A program made the position numbers and the translations under genes. The notes under the pieces are model-generated. The model had not been told where the DNA came from and ran no database searches. It was given only the letters and a program-made list of their open reading frames with translations. Shown here piece after piece: positions 51,861 through 59,624 of a stretch of DNA of 64,000 bases; positions within the stretch are counted from its first letter, which is position 1; each line of letters opens with the position of its first letter. Location: assembly GCA_022180725.1 (NCBI GenBank), contig BQMO01000009.1, positions 1 to 64,000 of the forward strand, read 5' to 3'. This DNA comes from Phycisphaerae bacterium (lineage in GTDB: Bacteria; Planctomycetota; Phycisphaerae; Phycisphaerales; UBA1924).

Positions 51861-52916
51861 ATGACAACTCGCGCCGCGCGCCGCGCCTTCACGCTGATCG
51901 AGCTGCTGGTCGTCATCGCCATCGTCGCCCTGCTCATCGGCGTGCTCCTGCCCGCCCTGGGCAAGGCCCGCAAGGCGGGGCGACTGACAACCTGCCTCTC
52001 CAACCAGAAACAGTTTGCCGTCGCCACCGGCTCGTACGCGGCCTCCTTCCACGATCGACTCTGGACCTTCTCGTGGCCCGGGGGGCAGCCCTGCCCCACG
52101 CAGTTTCCCGACCTCGTCGGCCCGCACGGCACGGACCTCGAAGGCGCCACCGCCCAGGCGGTGGACATCCTCCGCCGCCGTGCCGGCCGCGACGACTTCC
52201 CGTGGATCGAGAACTGGATCCCGCAGATTCTCTACAACCACATCGTGCTCCAGGACTTCCTCGCGCAGCGCCTCCCCGAACCCATGGTCGCCTGCCCCGA
52301 GGACAAACTCCGCCTCGAATGGCAGCGCGACTACCAGGCCTTCGACGCCGGGCAGATCATGCCCCTCGCGCCCGACCAGGGCACCGACCGCGGCAAGCGC
52401 TGGCCGTACTCCACCAGTTACGAGTGCATCCCCGCCGCCTTCACGCAGGATCGCGGCGACCCGCCCGGATACTCGTCGGTCACCCAGGCCGGTACGCACC
52501 GCTACTACCAGTTCACCAACCCGCAGCGCATGTCCGGGGCCTTCGGCAAGCGCGTGCTCACGGAAGTCCACTTCCCATCGAACAAGGTGCACCTGTACGA
52601 AACCTACACCCGCCACTTCGGCCGTCAGGGGCACTATTACGCCTTGACGCAGGCCAGGTCCGCGTTGACGTTCTTCGACGGTTCGGTGCGCGTGAAGGCC
52701 ACCGCCGACGCGGGCCGCGGCTTCAACCCCGCCACGCCTGCCAGCCCCTTCGCCATGACCTACGCCCTCATCCCCGGTGAATGGGAAGAACCCATCCCCG
52801 GGCTGGGCTTCAACCCACCGGCTTCGCTGACCGTGTTCGGGTATTTCCGCTGGACCCGCGGCGGTCTTCGAGGGTCGGACTTCGGCGGGGAGATCAAGAC
52901 GAACACCTGGAACTGA
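51861..52916 (+). CDS. prepilin-type cleavage/methylation domain protein
   Basis: 351 residues. The N-terminus RRAFTLIELLVVIAIVALLIGVLLPALGKA is a type IV pilin-like signal: cleavage before the Phe and a hydrophobic helix with Glu at +5. The helix continues into AGRLTTCLSNQKQFAVATGSYAA, as in planctomycete pseudopilins (DUF1559-like group). The rest is a globular extracytoplasmic domain that ends with a Trp-rich stretch. Planctomycetes carry many such genes, and their role (surface fibres or secretion) is not settled. AAGGGG precedes the ATG at 51861. The gene stands alone between a terminator and a convergent gene. Confidence 0.88.
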   Translation: MTTRAARRAFTLIELLVVIAIVALLIGVLLPALGKARKAGRLTTCLSNQKQFAVATGSYAASFHDRLWTFSWPGGQPCPTQFPDLVGPHGTDLEGATAQAVDILRRRAGRDDFPWIENWIPQILYNHIVLQDFLAQRLPEPMVACPEDKLRLEWQRDYQAFDAGQIMPLAPDQGTDRGKRWPYSTSYECIPAAFTQDRGDPPGYSSVTQAGTHRYYQFTNPQRMSGAFGKRVLTEVHFPSNKVHLYETYTRHFGRQGHYYALTQARSALTFFDGSVRVKATADAGRGFNPATPASPFAMTYALIPGEWEEPIPGLGFNPPASLTVFGYFRWTRGGLRGSDFGGEIKTNTWN

Positions 52917-52961
52917 TCCCCACCGCGTCACGCCGTCGCGGCGTGGGGCATTCCATGCGCC

Positions 52962-54101
52962 TCAGATCGTCGTCAGGATGTCCTTGTCCGCGGCGCTCAC
53001 CTGCGCGGCGAAGCCCCGGGCCGAGAGTCTTTCGCGCAGACGGGGCAGATATCCCCGCTCCGTGCTCGTGTGCCCGCCGAGGATCACGCTCATCCCGGCA
53101 TTGAGCGCGCCCATGATCTCGTGGTGCTTCATCTCGCCGGTGACGAACACTTCGCACCCGTTCTGGTAGGCCGATTTGCTCAGTTCACCCCCCGACCCGG
53201 GCACCACGCCCAAGCGCGACAGGGGGCGGCCCTCGCCCGCGACCGCGACCGCGAACCGCACGAAGGGCCTCTTGATGTACGCCTTGAGCCGCTCGGCCAA
53301 GTCCCGCACGGTTGCCGGACGATCCAACACCAGCCGCCGCCCCGCGCCGGCGCCGCGCATGGGCGCGCCCACCAGTTCGTACACGTCGATCGCGGGTTCC
53401 TCGTACGGGTGAAAACTCCGCAACGTCTCGATCGCCAGCGCCAGCGCCGCCTTCGAGCACACCATCTCCAGCCGTACCTCCGCCACCTGCTCGAGCCGCC
53501 CAGCCTCGCCCACGCGCGGCGAGGTCCCTTCCCCGCCCAGGAAAGTCCCCGACCCCGGCACGGCGAACGAGCACACCGTGTACGCCCCGATGATCCCCGC
53601 GCCCGCCGTCGCCAGCGCGTGCCGCACCCGCTCGACAGCGTCCGCCGGCAGAAACGTCACGATCTTCAGTTCCTGCGTCGTCGCCGATTTTGCGTGCGGG
53701 AGCAGTGCCCGGCAATCGCCGAGAATCCTCCCAGGCTCACCCCCCGACAGCCCCTCGCACAGCCAGTCCGTCACCCCGCCGGGGATCGCGTCCAGCGCCG
53801 TGTGCGGCGAGTAGATCGCCATGCCCGCCTGAATCGCCCGCAAGATCACCCGTTGCCGCGGCGTCGCCGACGTCACCCGCGCGAGCGGCTCGAAGATCGG
53901 CGGGTGATACGCCACGATCGCCCCGGCCTTCAGCCCGATCGCCTCCGCCAGCACCGCCTCGGTCAGGTCGATGGTCAACACCACCGGCCCGTGCAACTCG
54001 GCCTCCGCGTCTCCCGCGAGCAGACCCACCTTGTCCCACGGCTCGGCATACTCCGCCGGGGCCAGGTCCTGCATCACCTTCACCAGATCGCGGATTCGCA
54101 T
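52962..54101 (-). CDS. Nif3-like dinuclear metal-centre protein
   Basis: 379 residues. The two Nif3 halves (about 1-125 and 290-379) contain the metal-binding residues in IVAYHPPIF, YSPHTALD and ILGGHTSTERG. Between them lies the roughly 110-residue CutA/PII-like insert known from YqfO (IVTFLPADAVERVRHALATAGAG to HPYEEPAIDVYEL). Nif3 proteins form hexameric toroids; YqfO-type members have been linked to GTP cyclohydrolase I-like activity and stress, but their function is not settled. The ATG at 54101 is preceded by GGAAGGGG; an ATG at 54128 is less likely. It diverges from ispE. Confidence 0.9.
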   Translation of the reverse strand: MRIRDLVKVMQDLAPAEYAEPWDKVGLLAGDAEAELHGPVVLTIDLTEAVLAEAIGLKAGAIVAYHPPIFEPLARVTSATPRQRVILRAIQAGMAIYSPHTALDAIPGGVTDWLCEGLSGGEPGRILGDCRALLPHAKSATTQELKIVTFLPADAVERVRHALATAGAGIIGAYTVCSFAVPGSGTFLGGEGTSPRVGEAGRLEQVAEVRLEMVCSKAALALAIETLRSFHPYEEPAIDVYELVGAPMRGAGAGRRLVLDRPATVRDLAERLKAYIKRPFVRFAVAVAGEGRPLSRLGVVPGSGGELSKSAYQNGCEVFVTGEMKHHEIMGALNAGMSVILGGHTSTERGYLPRLRERLSARGFAAQVSAADKDILTTI

Positions 54102-54182
54102 GAGAGGCCCCTTCCCAAAGTCACACACGCCGAATCATAAGGAACCGTCCGCGACGCCGACGGCCTGTCGCCGTGGTTTCCC

Positions 54183-54188
54183 TATCCT
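54183..54188 (+). promoter_or_regulatory. TATCCT, -10-like box 12 bases before ispE
   Basis: TAnnnT in the 99-base region between divergent genes. No SD precedes ispE; short-leader candidate. Confidence 0.3.
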
Positions 54189-54200
54189 CCTCCACTCGCC

Positions 54201-55205
54201 ATGCCCCACCCCGTCACCACGCGCGCGCACGCCAAGATCAACCTGATGCTCTCCGTCGGCCCGCCCTTGCCGCCCGAGGCCTCACGCCCCGGCTGGCACG
54301 AGATCGCCTCCTGGTTTCACGCCATCGATCTGTACGACGACGTCGCCGTCGAACCGCTCTCGGGTGGCCCGCCGCTGGCTCGGGGCACTGTCGAGACCGC
54401 CTGGGCGCCCGACGCCCTCCGCCCCACCCCGATCGACTGGCCTCCCGAGAAGGACCTGGCCGCCCGCGCCCATGCATGTCTTGAACAGCACGTCGGGCGC
54501 TCACTCCCCTCGCGTCTGCATGTCACGAAACGCATCCCCACCGGCGCGGGGCTGGGGGGCGGGTCGTCCGACGCCGCCGCCACCCTCCGCGCCCTCAACG
54601 AAGCCTTCGACCTGTCCCTGGACCAATCCGTGCTCCGAACCCTCGGGGCCACGCTCGGCTCGGATGTCCCGTACTTCCTTGACGACCACGCCCCGCCGCG
54701 CCCCGCGCTGGTCACCGGCTTCGGCGAAACCATCGAACGTACCGACCGTGCCGACGCCGCGCTCGTGCTTGTCGTACCGCCCTACTCCTGCTCGACCCCC
54801 GACGTGTACAAGGCCTTCGACACCGTCCTCGACGACGCCCGCCGGGAACGCGAACTCGACTACATCCGCGCCTCCGGCGCTCGCGCGACCGAAGGCCGGC
54901 CGCCCGGGCGCCCCCCCGAGCCGCACCGTGTGAAGACCGACCTTGTCCGCCGCCGCATGGGCCGCCTGGGCACGCGGCCCGACCCCGGGCACCTCTTCAA
55001 CGACCTCGCCCTCGCCGCGTACCGCGTCGAGCCGCGCCTGGGTGAACTCGTCACGACGCTGGCCCGCGTCACCCGAATCTCGCCTCATGTCACCGGCTCG
55101 GGGAGCGCCATCTTCCTGCTTACCGATCGCCCTGAAAAGACCCTCGAACAGGCTCGTCGCGTCCTGCCCGAAGGCGCCGCCGCACGTATCTGCCGTCTCT
55201 GCTGA
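54201..55205 (+). CDS. ispE: 4-diphosphocytidyl-2-C-methyl-D-erythritol kinase
   Basis: 334 residues. A GHMP kinase with the N-terminal HAKINLMLSVG, the phosphate loop PTGAGLGGGSSDAAATL and the C-terminal substrate motif HVTGSGSAIFLL. It phosphorylates CDP-ME in the non-mevalonate isoprenoid pathway, which feeds the polyprenyl needs of MurG-, UbiA- and PMT-type enzymes in this window. An Arg/Pro-rich insertion of about 40 residues near 215-260 (around EGRPPGRPPEPHR) makes it longer than the usual 290. The gene is followed by the hydratase and pyrE genes on the same strand. Confidence 0.93.
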   Translation: MPHPVTTRAHAKINLMLSVGPPLPPEASRPGWHEIASWFHAIDLYDDVAVEPLSGGPPLARGTVETAWAPDALRPTPIDWPPEKDLAARAHACLEQHVGRSLPSRLHVTKRIPTGAGLGGGSSDAAATLRALNEAFDLSLDQSVLRTLGATLGSDVPYFLDDHAPPRPALVTGFGETIERTDRADAALVLVVPPYSCSTPDVYKAFDTVLDDARRERELDYIRASGARATEGRPPGRPPEPHRVKTDLVRRRMGRLGTRPDPGHLFNDLALAAYRVEPRLGELVTTLARVTRISPHVTGSGSAIFLLTDRPEKTLEQARRVLPEGAAARICRLC

Positions 55206-55237
55206 TCTACTCTCTGCTTCCCGATACGGAGCCACGC

Positions 55238-55987
55238 ATGTCCGACCTCGTCCTCCTCACCACCGCCGGCAACACCGCGATCCTCACCCTCCATCGCCCC
55301 GAGGCGCGCAACGCGATGTCGGTCGATCTTCTCGCCGCGCTCAACGCCGCGCTCGACGGCCTCGCCCAACGCGCGGATATTTCAGTGCTCACCATCACCG
55401 GGGCGGGCAAGTCGTTCTGCGCCGGGATGGACCTCAAGGCCGTGCTCGATTCCCCGAACGCCATGGGCACGCTCCTGCACGCCCTGGCCGACGTGTGCCT
55501 GAAAATCCGCGCCTTGCCCATGGTGACGCTCGCGAAGGTGCACGGAGCGGCCATCGGCGGGGGCTGCGGGCTGGCGTGCGTCTGCGACCTGGCCATCACC
55601 CACGCCGACGCCAAGGTTGGCTACCCCGAGGTTGATCTGGGCGTGTGCCCGGCGGTGGTCGCGCCGGTGCTGGTCCGCAAGATCGGCGCAGGCCGCGCCC
55701 GCCGAGTCCTGCTCACCGGGGGGCTGATGTCCGGCCAGCAAGCCTTCGACCTCGGGCTGGTCGACCACGTCGTGCCGACACTCGCCGAACTCGATTCCGC
55801 GGCTGCCGACCTTGCCGCTCGCCTGGCCAAGGGTGGGCCGAACGCCTTGCGCGCCACCAAGGATCTTCTCAACACGCTTGACGGTTCGCTCGACGCGGCT
55901 ATTGCCCATCGCGGCGCCGACCTCTCCGCCGCCATCGTCGCGTCACCCGAAACCCAGACCATCCTTCGCGCCAAACTCGGCAAGTAG
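55238..55987 (+). CDS. enoyl-CoA hydratase/isomerase-family protein
   Basis: 249 residues with the crotonase fold: first strand LTLHRPEARNAMSVDLL, oxyanion-hole segment GKSFCAGMDLKAVLD and AAIGGGCGLACVCDLAI, and the region around YPEVDLGVCPAVVAPVL. The usual catalytic Glu in the second helix is replaced by Cys/Gly-rich sequence, so it may be an isomerase or a methylglutaconyl-type hydratase instead of a simple hydratase. No other beta-oxidation gene adjoins it. A GGAG ribosome site precedes the ATG. It is cytosolic and CoA-ester-dependent; the exact substrate is not readable from sequence. Confidence 0.82.
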   Translation: MSDLVLLTTAGNTAILTLHRPEARNAMSVDLLAALNAALDGLAQRADISVLTITGAGKSFCAGMDLKAVLDSPNAMGTLLHALADVCLKIRALPMVTLAKVHGAAIGGGCGLACVCDLAITHADAKVGYPEVDLGVCPAVVAPVLVRKIGAGRARRVLLTGGLMSGQQAFDLGLVDHVVPTLAELDSAAADLAARLAKGGPNALRATKDLLNTLDGSLDAAIAHRGADLSAAIVASPETQTILRAKLGK

Positions 55988-56042
55988 CACGGCCGGGCTG
56001 CTCGGCGCCCTCGGCATCACGGCGGGGCATCCGCTGTACTTC

Positions 56043-56048
56043 TACCAT
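56043..56048 (+). promoter_or_regulatory. TACCAT, -10-like box 5 bases before pyrE
   Basis: TAnnnT followed by CGCCC and the ATG, with no SD. Leaderless candidate. Confidence 0.4.
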
Positions 56049-56053
56049 CGCCC

Positions 56054-56608
56054 ATGCCCACCGCCGCGACCTCGCCCCTTGCCCGTCAGATCGCCGACGT
56101 CGCCCTGCTCCGCGGCTCCTTCACGCTGCGCTCGGGCCGCACCAGTTCGTACTACCTTGACAAGTACCTCTTCTCGACCCGGCCGGAACTGCTCCGGCAA
56201 CTCGCCCCCCTCTTTGCCCAACGCCTCCGGACGGTTGAAACCCGCCTGGGCGTAACGTTCGCCCGTCTGGCCGGGGCCGAACTCGGGGGCATCCCCCTGG
56301 TCACCGCGGCCTCACTGGAAACCGGCCTGCCGTGCATCTTCGTGCGCAACAAGAAGAAGGACTACGGCACGGCCAAGCAATCCGAAGGGGCGATCAACCC
56401 GGGAGACATTGTCGCTCTGCTCGAAGATGTCGCGACGACCGGCGGCCAGGCCTTGGAGGCCGTCGCCAGCCTGCGTGAGGCCGGGGCCGACGTCCGGGCC
56501 GTCATCGCCACCATCGACCGCCTTGAGGGCGCCCGCGAGAACGTCGAGAAGGCCGGGCTGGCCTTCGAGGCCCTGTTCACCAAGCGTGACCTGGGCGTGG
56601 ACGAGTAG
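56054..56608 (+). CDS. pyrE: orotate phosphoribosyltransferase
   Basis: 184 residues. The start LLRGSFTLRSGRTSSYYLDKYLF is the orotate-binding region; the mobile-loop basic residues are in FVRNKKKDYGTAK; the PRPP-binding motif is VALLEDVATTGGQAL. It converts orotate to OMP in pyrimidine synthesis. It is slightly short but has every catalytic element. It stands 66 bases after the hydratase gene and shortly before the SRP RNA; a TACCAT box five bases before the ATG suggests that it has its own leaderless transcript. Confidence 0.94.
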   Translation: MPTAATSPLARQIADVALLRGSFTLRSGRTSSYYLDKYLFSTRPELLRQLAPLFAQRLRTVETRLGVTFARLAGAELGGIPLVTAASLETGLPCIFVRNKKKDYGTAKQSEGAINPGDIVALLEDVATTGGQALEAVASLREAGADVRAVIATIDRLEGARENVEKAGLAFEALFTKRDLGVDE

Positions 56609-56670
56609 CCCCCAAACCCGACTCGCCCACCGCCCGCCGACGCCCTATTGTGCGTCCCTCCCTCCGAACG

Positions 56671-56771
56671 ACGGGCGGGCCCGGTGCACAGGTTTGGGCG
56701 TGAACCTGGTCAGGGCTTGACCGCAGCAGCCATAAGCGTTCCGGGCCTGGTGCCGCTGGTGTCCTGCCCGT
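56671..56771 (+). ncRNA. ffs: signal recognition particle RNA, small bacterial (4.5S) type
   Basis: About 101 bases that fold into one long hairpin. The ends pair as ACGGGCGGG (56671-56679) with CCTGCCCGT (56763-56771), with a single G-U pair. The conserved core of helix 8 is present as CCTGGTCAGG...GCAGCAGCC, the symmetric/asymmetric loop region that binds Ffh. The apical part reads GCTTGACC in place of the commoner CCGGAAGG. The gene lies just upstream of dnaX, its neighbour in many bacteria. TATTGT at 56646-56651 could be its -10 box. The ends are set by pairing only. Confidence 0.88.
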
Positions 56772-56824
56772 CTTTCGGGGGGAGTTCTTCCGCGCCCGCG
56801 CGGGTGCCTCTCCGCCCCACCCTC

Positions 56825-56830
56825 TACCAT
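56825..56830 (+). promoter_or_regulatory. TACCAT, -10-like box 8 bases before dnaX
   Basis: Same hexamer as before pyrE and the first LptF/G gene; no SD between it and the ATG. Confidence 0.4.
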
Positions 56831-56838
56831 CCTCTCCC

Positions 56839-57972
56839 ATGACCACCGCCTATACCGCCCTGGCCCGTCGGTACCGCTCGCAGGATTTCGCGGAGGTCGT
56901 CGGGCAAGAACCCATCGCCAAGACCCTCGCCAACGCCATTGCCACAGGCCGGGTCGCCCACGCGTACCTCTTCACCGGCACGCGCGGCGTCGGGAAGACC
57001 ACCATGGCGCGCCTCTTCGCCAAGGCCCTCAACGGGGGCACGCCCGAGGTGGACAAGGCCATCATGGGCGGGATGGACACCGACACCATCGAGATCGACG
57101 CGGCCAGCAACACCGGCGTCGACAACGTGCGCGACCTGATCGCCAACGCCACCTATCGACCCCTGCGCGGGAAGTTCAAGGTCTACATCATCGACGAGGT
57201 GCACATGCTCTCGACCGCGGCGTTCAACGCCCTGCTCAAGACCATGGAGGAACCCCCCGAGCACGTGAAGTTCATCCTCTGCACCACCGACGTGCACAAG
57301 GTGCCCGCGACGATTCAATCCCGGTGTCAGCGGTTCGACTTTCGCAATATCCCCGCCGCGGGGATCGCCAAGCACCTCGCCGAGGTCGTGAAACAGGAAG
57401 GCGCCAAGGCCGAGCCGGAACTGCTCCACGCCGTAGCGCGCCTGGGCAACGGCTCGATGCGCGACGCGTTGAGCATTCTCGACCGTTTGCTCGCCGGGGG
57501 CGAGAAGACGCTCACCGTCAACCTGCTCGAGGAGATGCTCGGGGTGCCCGACCGCGCGCTCGTCGGCGGCCTGATCGACGCGCTCGCGAAGGGCGACGCG
57601 GGCGACGCCCTCGATCGCACCGACGCCCTCCTCCAGCGGGGCGTCTCGGTTGACCATCTTCTCGACACGCTCCTCACGCGCCTGCGAGACCTCATGGTCC
57701 TCGCTGCATGCGGGCCGGGCACCACGCTCGTGGAACTTTCCGACGCGGCCCGGCAGGACGACGCCGCCCGGGCCGGCAAGTTCGACGCGGCGGGGCTGGT
57801 GCACATGATCGCGCTGTGCGAGAACGTGCAGCGGGCCGCCAAGAACTCCGCCGTCCCACGCACCTTGCTCGATGCGCTGGTGGTGCGCCTGGCCATGACC
57901 GAGAAACTCGCCGACGTGACCGCGGTTGTGACCGGGCGTGTCCAGGGAACTGTCGCCGCAAAAAAAGCCTGA
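56839..57972 (+). CDS. dnaX: DNA polymerase III clamp-loader subunit DnaX, zero-frame product (gamma-like)
   Basis: 377 residues. AAA+ clamp loader: Walker A GTRGVGKT (47-54), Walker B VYIIDEVHML (115-124), SRC arginine finger (SRCQRF) and sensor-2 region NGSMRDALSILDRLL. The zinc module normally found between the Walker A helix and the DAAS loop (four Cys) is missing: residues 66-82 read GGTPEVDKAIMGGMDTD. Domain III follows and the zero frame stops right after GTVAAKKA, at a run of seven A. Ending here gives a gamma-like protein without the polymerase-binding tail; the tail is encoded in the -1 frame (see the tau entry). Confidence 0.95.
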   Translation: MTTAYTALARRYRSQDFAEVVGQEPIAKTLANAIATGRVAHAYLFTGTRGVGKTTMARLFAKALNGGTPEVDKAIMGGMDTDTIEIDAASNTGVDNVRDLIANATYRPLRGKFKVYIIDEVHMLSTAAFNALLKTMEEPPEHVKFILCTTDVHKVPATIQSRCQRFDFRNIPAAGIAKHLAEVVKQEGAKAEPELLHAVARLGNGSMRDALSILDRLLAGGEKTLTVNLLEEMLGVPDRALVGGLIDALAKGDAGDALDRTDALLQRGVSVDHLLDTLLTRLRDLMVLAACGPGTTLVELSDAARQDDAARAGKFDAAGLVHMIALCENVQRAAKNSAVPRTLLDALVVRLAMTEKLADVTAVVTGRVQGTVAAKKA

Positions 57973-58493
57973 CGCCGGCGGCCATTCCCGGGCGGGATGC
58001 CGTCGGCGGCGGAATGTCAACGCGAGCCGCCCCCGCGGACAGCGCCGCGCTCCGGGGTCGTGACCCCGCCCCCCCGACGACCGTCCCCCCGTCGCCAGAC
58101 ATCGTCGTCACACCCCGCGCCGCCGCGCCCGGCGCAGCAAGCGATCCCTGGGCGCACGTCCTGACCGCCGCCGCGCCGAACCGCCGCCTGCGCGTGCTGC
58201 TCAACGACTGCTCGCTGGTCCGCGCCGAGGACGACGTCGTCGTGCTGGGCGTGAGCCAGGCCCTGCTTTCCGCCGTGCGTGCCAACGAGAAGGAACTGTG
58301 CGACCTGCTCGCGCAGGCGTGGGATCGCGCGGTGAAACTCGAACTCCGCCCGCTCGAACCGACCGCCCCCGCCGCACCGCCCGAGCCGTCCCCGCAGGCC
58401 GCCGCCGAGGTCGCCGAGCACCCGGTCGTCAAGAAAGCCATGGAACTCTTCGGCGCGAAGATCGTCCGTGTTCAGCCCCGCAAGGATGCCTGA
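56839..58493 (+). CDS. dnaX: DnaX tau, full-length product through -1 frameshift
   Basis: A -1 slip at A7 (57960-57966) would join residues 1-376 to a further 175 residues in the next frame, giving about 551 in all, close to tau of Thermus. The added part has a Pro/Ala linker (about 380-425) and a folded C-terminal domain (LRVLLNDCSLVRAEDDVVVLGV, ANEKELCDLLAQAWDRAV, HPVVKKAMELFGAKIVRVQP) that resembles the tau domain that binds the polymerase. No good start codon with a ribosome site opens this frame separately; an ATG at 58014 has only GCGGCGG before it. The join is inferred, but the signal at 57944-58008 supports it. The end overlaps the convergent gene by 22 bases. Confidence 0.8.
57944..58008 (+). 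promoter_or_regulatory. programmed -1 frameshift signal in dnaX
   Basis: Three parts in order: AGGGA (57944-57948, SD-like); the heptamer A-AAA-AAA in the correct frame (57960-57966); and, six bases on, a 10-bp stem CGCCGGCGGC (57973-57982) with GCCGTCGGCG (57999-58008) that contains one G-U pair. Spacings match the known E. coli dnaX signal closely. The zero-frame stop (57970-57972) lies just past the slip. Transcriptional slippage on A7 would have the same outcome. Confidence 0.8.
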
Positions 58494-59254
58494 TCGTCGG
58501 CCGTGACGCCGTTCCGCCCGATCTTCTCCACCGCCTTTGCGGCGATTTGCCCGAGGATCACCACCACCACGATCGCCAGCCCGATCCCGCCGAAGTACAC
58601 CCACTTGGGCACCGCGGCGTTCCAGGCGTCGCTGGAGAAACTCTCGCGGATGCCGCTCCCGATGTACGCCGCCAGCACCGTGCGGGGCGCGATGCCCACC
58701 GCCGTCCCGAGCAGGTACACCCGGAGGGGCACGCGCGTGGCCGCGAGGGCCAGGTTGGTCATGGCGAACGGGGAGTTGGGCGGCAGGCGCAGCAGCGTCA
58801 CCGTGCCCGTCAGCCTCCAGAAGGAGTGTCGCTCACCCACCAGCGCCTCGCGGATCGCCCGCCACTTGGGGTGCTCGTCGATCACCCGCACCACGCGATC
58901 CCCCGATGCCGCCCGGGCGACGACGTACCCGATCAGCGACCCGCCCACGCACCCCAGCACCGCCGCGGGCGCGCCCAGAGCCAGCCCGAAGATGTACCCC
59001 GCCATGCCCGATTGCGCGTAGGTCGGCAGCAGCGCCAGCCCCGAGAGCACGCAGAAACCCAGCGCGAAGAGCGCCCACCCGAGCGACCCCTGCGCTTTGA
59101 GAAGGTCGCGCACCGCGTCGGCGTTGGCGAAAAGCACCAGCGACCCGATGATGGGGAGCACCGCCGAGGCGATCGCCAGCGGCCCCGCCGCCCCCAGTCG
59201 CGCCATCAGCGGAGGCTTTTCCGTCTCGCGTTGCGTCGGGGGCAGGTCCGTCAC
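58472..59254 (-). CDS. TVP38/TMEM64-family (VTT domain) membrane protein
   Basis: 260 residues, about six membrane segments. The VTT-domain core is visible as LPTYAQSGMAGYIFGLALGAPAAVLGCVGGSLIGYVVAR, followed by the amphipathic loop (RLTGTVTLLRLPPNSPFAMTNLALAATRVPLRVYLLGTAVGIAPRT). The DedA/TMEM64 superfamily includes lipid scramblases and undecaprenyl-phosphate carriers. The GTG at 59254 is preferred because a TACGCT box lies six bases upstream; an ATG at 59302 is possible. It diverges from gatC and overlaps the end of the dnaX tau frame by 22 bases. Confidence 0.83.
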   Translation of the reverse strand: MTDLPPTQRETEKPPLMARLGAAGPLAIASAVLPIIGSLVLFANADAVRDLLKAQGSLGWALFALGFCVLSGLALLPTYAQSGMAGYIFGLALGAPAAVLGCVGGSLIGYVVARAASGDRVVRVIDEHPKWRAIREALVGERHSFWRLTGTVTLLRLPPNSPFAMTNLALAATRVPLRVYLLGTAVGIAPRTVLAAYIGSGIRESFSSDAWNAAVPKWVYFGGIGLAIVVVVILGQIAAKAVEKIGRNGVTADDQASLRG

Positions 59255-59260
59255 GGGCAG

Positions 59261-59266
59261 AGCGTA
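59261..59266 (-). promoter_or_regulatory. TACGCT (minus strand), -10-like box 6 bases before the VTT-protein start
   Basis: TAnnnT, then CTGCCC and GTG; no SD. It supports the GTG at 59254. Confidence 0.35.
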
Positions 59267-59301
59267 TCGCCCCGCCACGCCGATATCCGCCCGCCGCCAC
59301 A

Positions 59302-59307
59302 TACACT
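59302..59307 (+). promoter_or_regulatory. TACACT, -10-like box 5 bases before gatC
   Basis: TAnnnT, then CGCCC and ATG; no SD. Same spacing as pyrE. Confidence 0.4.
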
Positions 59308-59312
59308 CGCCC

Positions 59313-59624
59313 ATGCCCTCGCCCGACGTGACCGACGCCCACCTCCGCCACCTCGCCACCCTCTCCCGCCTCACACTCACCGACGCCGAGACGCCCGGCC
59401 TGCGCGAGTCCCTCGCCGCCATCATCGCCTACGTCGACCGGCTCCGCGACCTCGACCTCGCCGGCGTGCAGCCCATGACCCGTCCCGGTGATGAACCTGC
59501 TCCCCTCGCCGACGACGTGCCCAACGCCGCCATCTCCGTTGACACCCTGCGCGCCATTGCGCCCGCGATGCACGGCGACTACATCGCCGTTCCGAAAGTG
59601 CTCGGCGACGGGGGCGGCGCATGA
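59313..59624 (+). CDS. gatC: Asp/Glu-tRNA amidotransferase subunit C
   Basis: 103 residues, the usual length. Two N-terminal helices (VTDAHLRHLATLSRLTLTDAE, ESLAAIIAYVDRLRDLDLAGVQPM) and the extended C-terminal segment ending in IAVPKVLG are the GatC pattern. It wraps GatA and links it to GatB; the complex turns Glu-tRNA(Gln) and Asp-tRNA(Asn) into the amide forms. Its stop overlaps the gatA start by four bases. gatB is not in the window. Confidence 0.93.
   Translation: MPSPDVTDAHLRHLATLSRLTLTDAETPGLRESLAAIIAYVDRLRDLDLAGVQPMTRPGDEPAPLADDVPNAAISVDTLRAIAPAMHGDYIAVPKVLGDGGGA

Noticed and set aside
58014..58493. Separate small gene after dnaX starting at ATG 58014
   Set aside because: No ribosome site precedes it; the frameshift signal explains the frame better and the domain belongs to DnaX tau. 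It remains a minor alternative.
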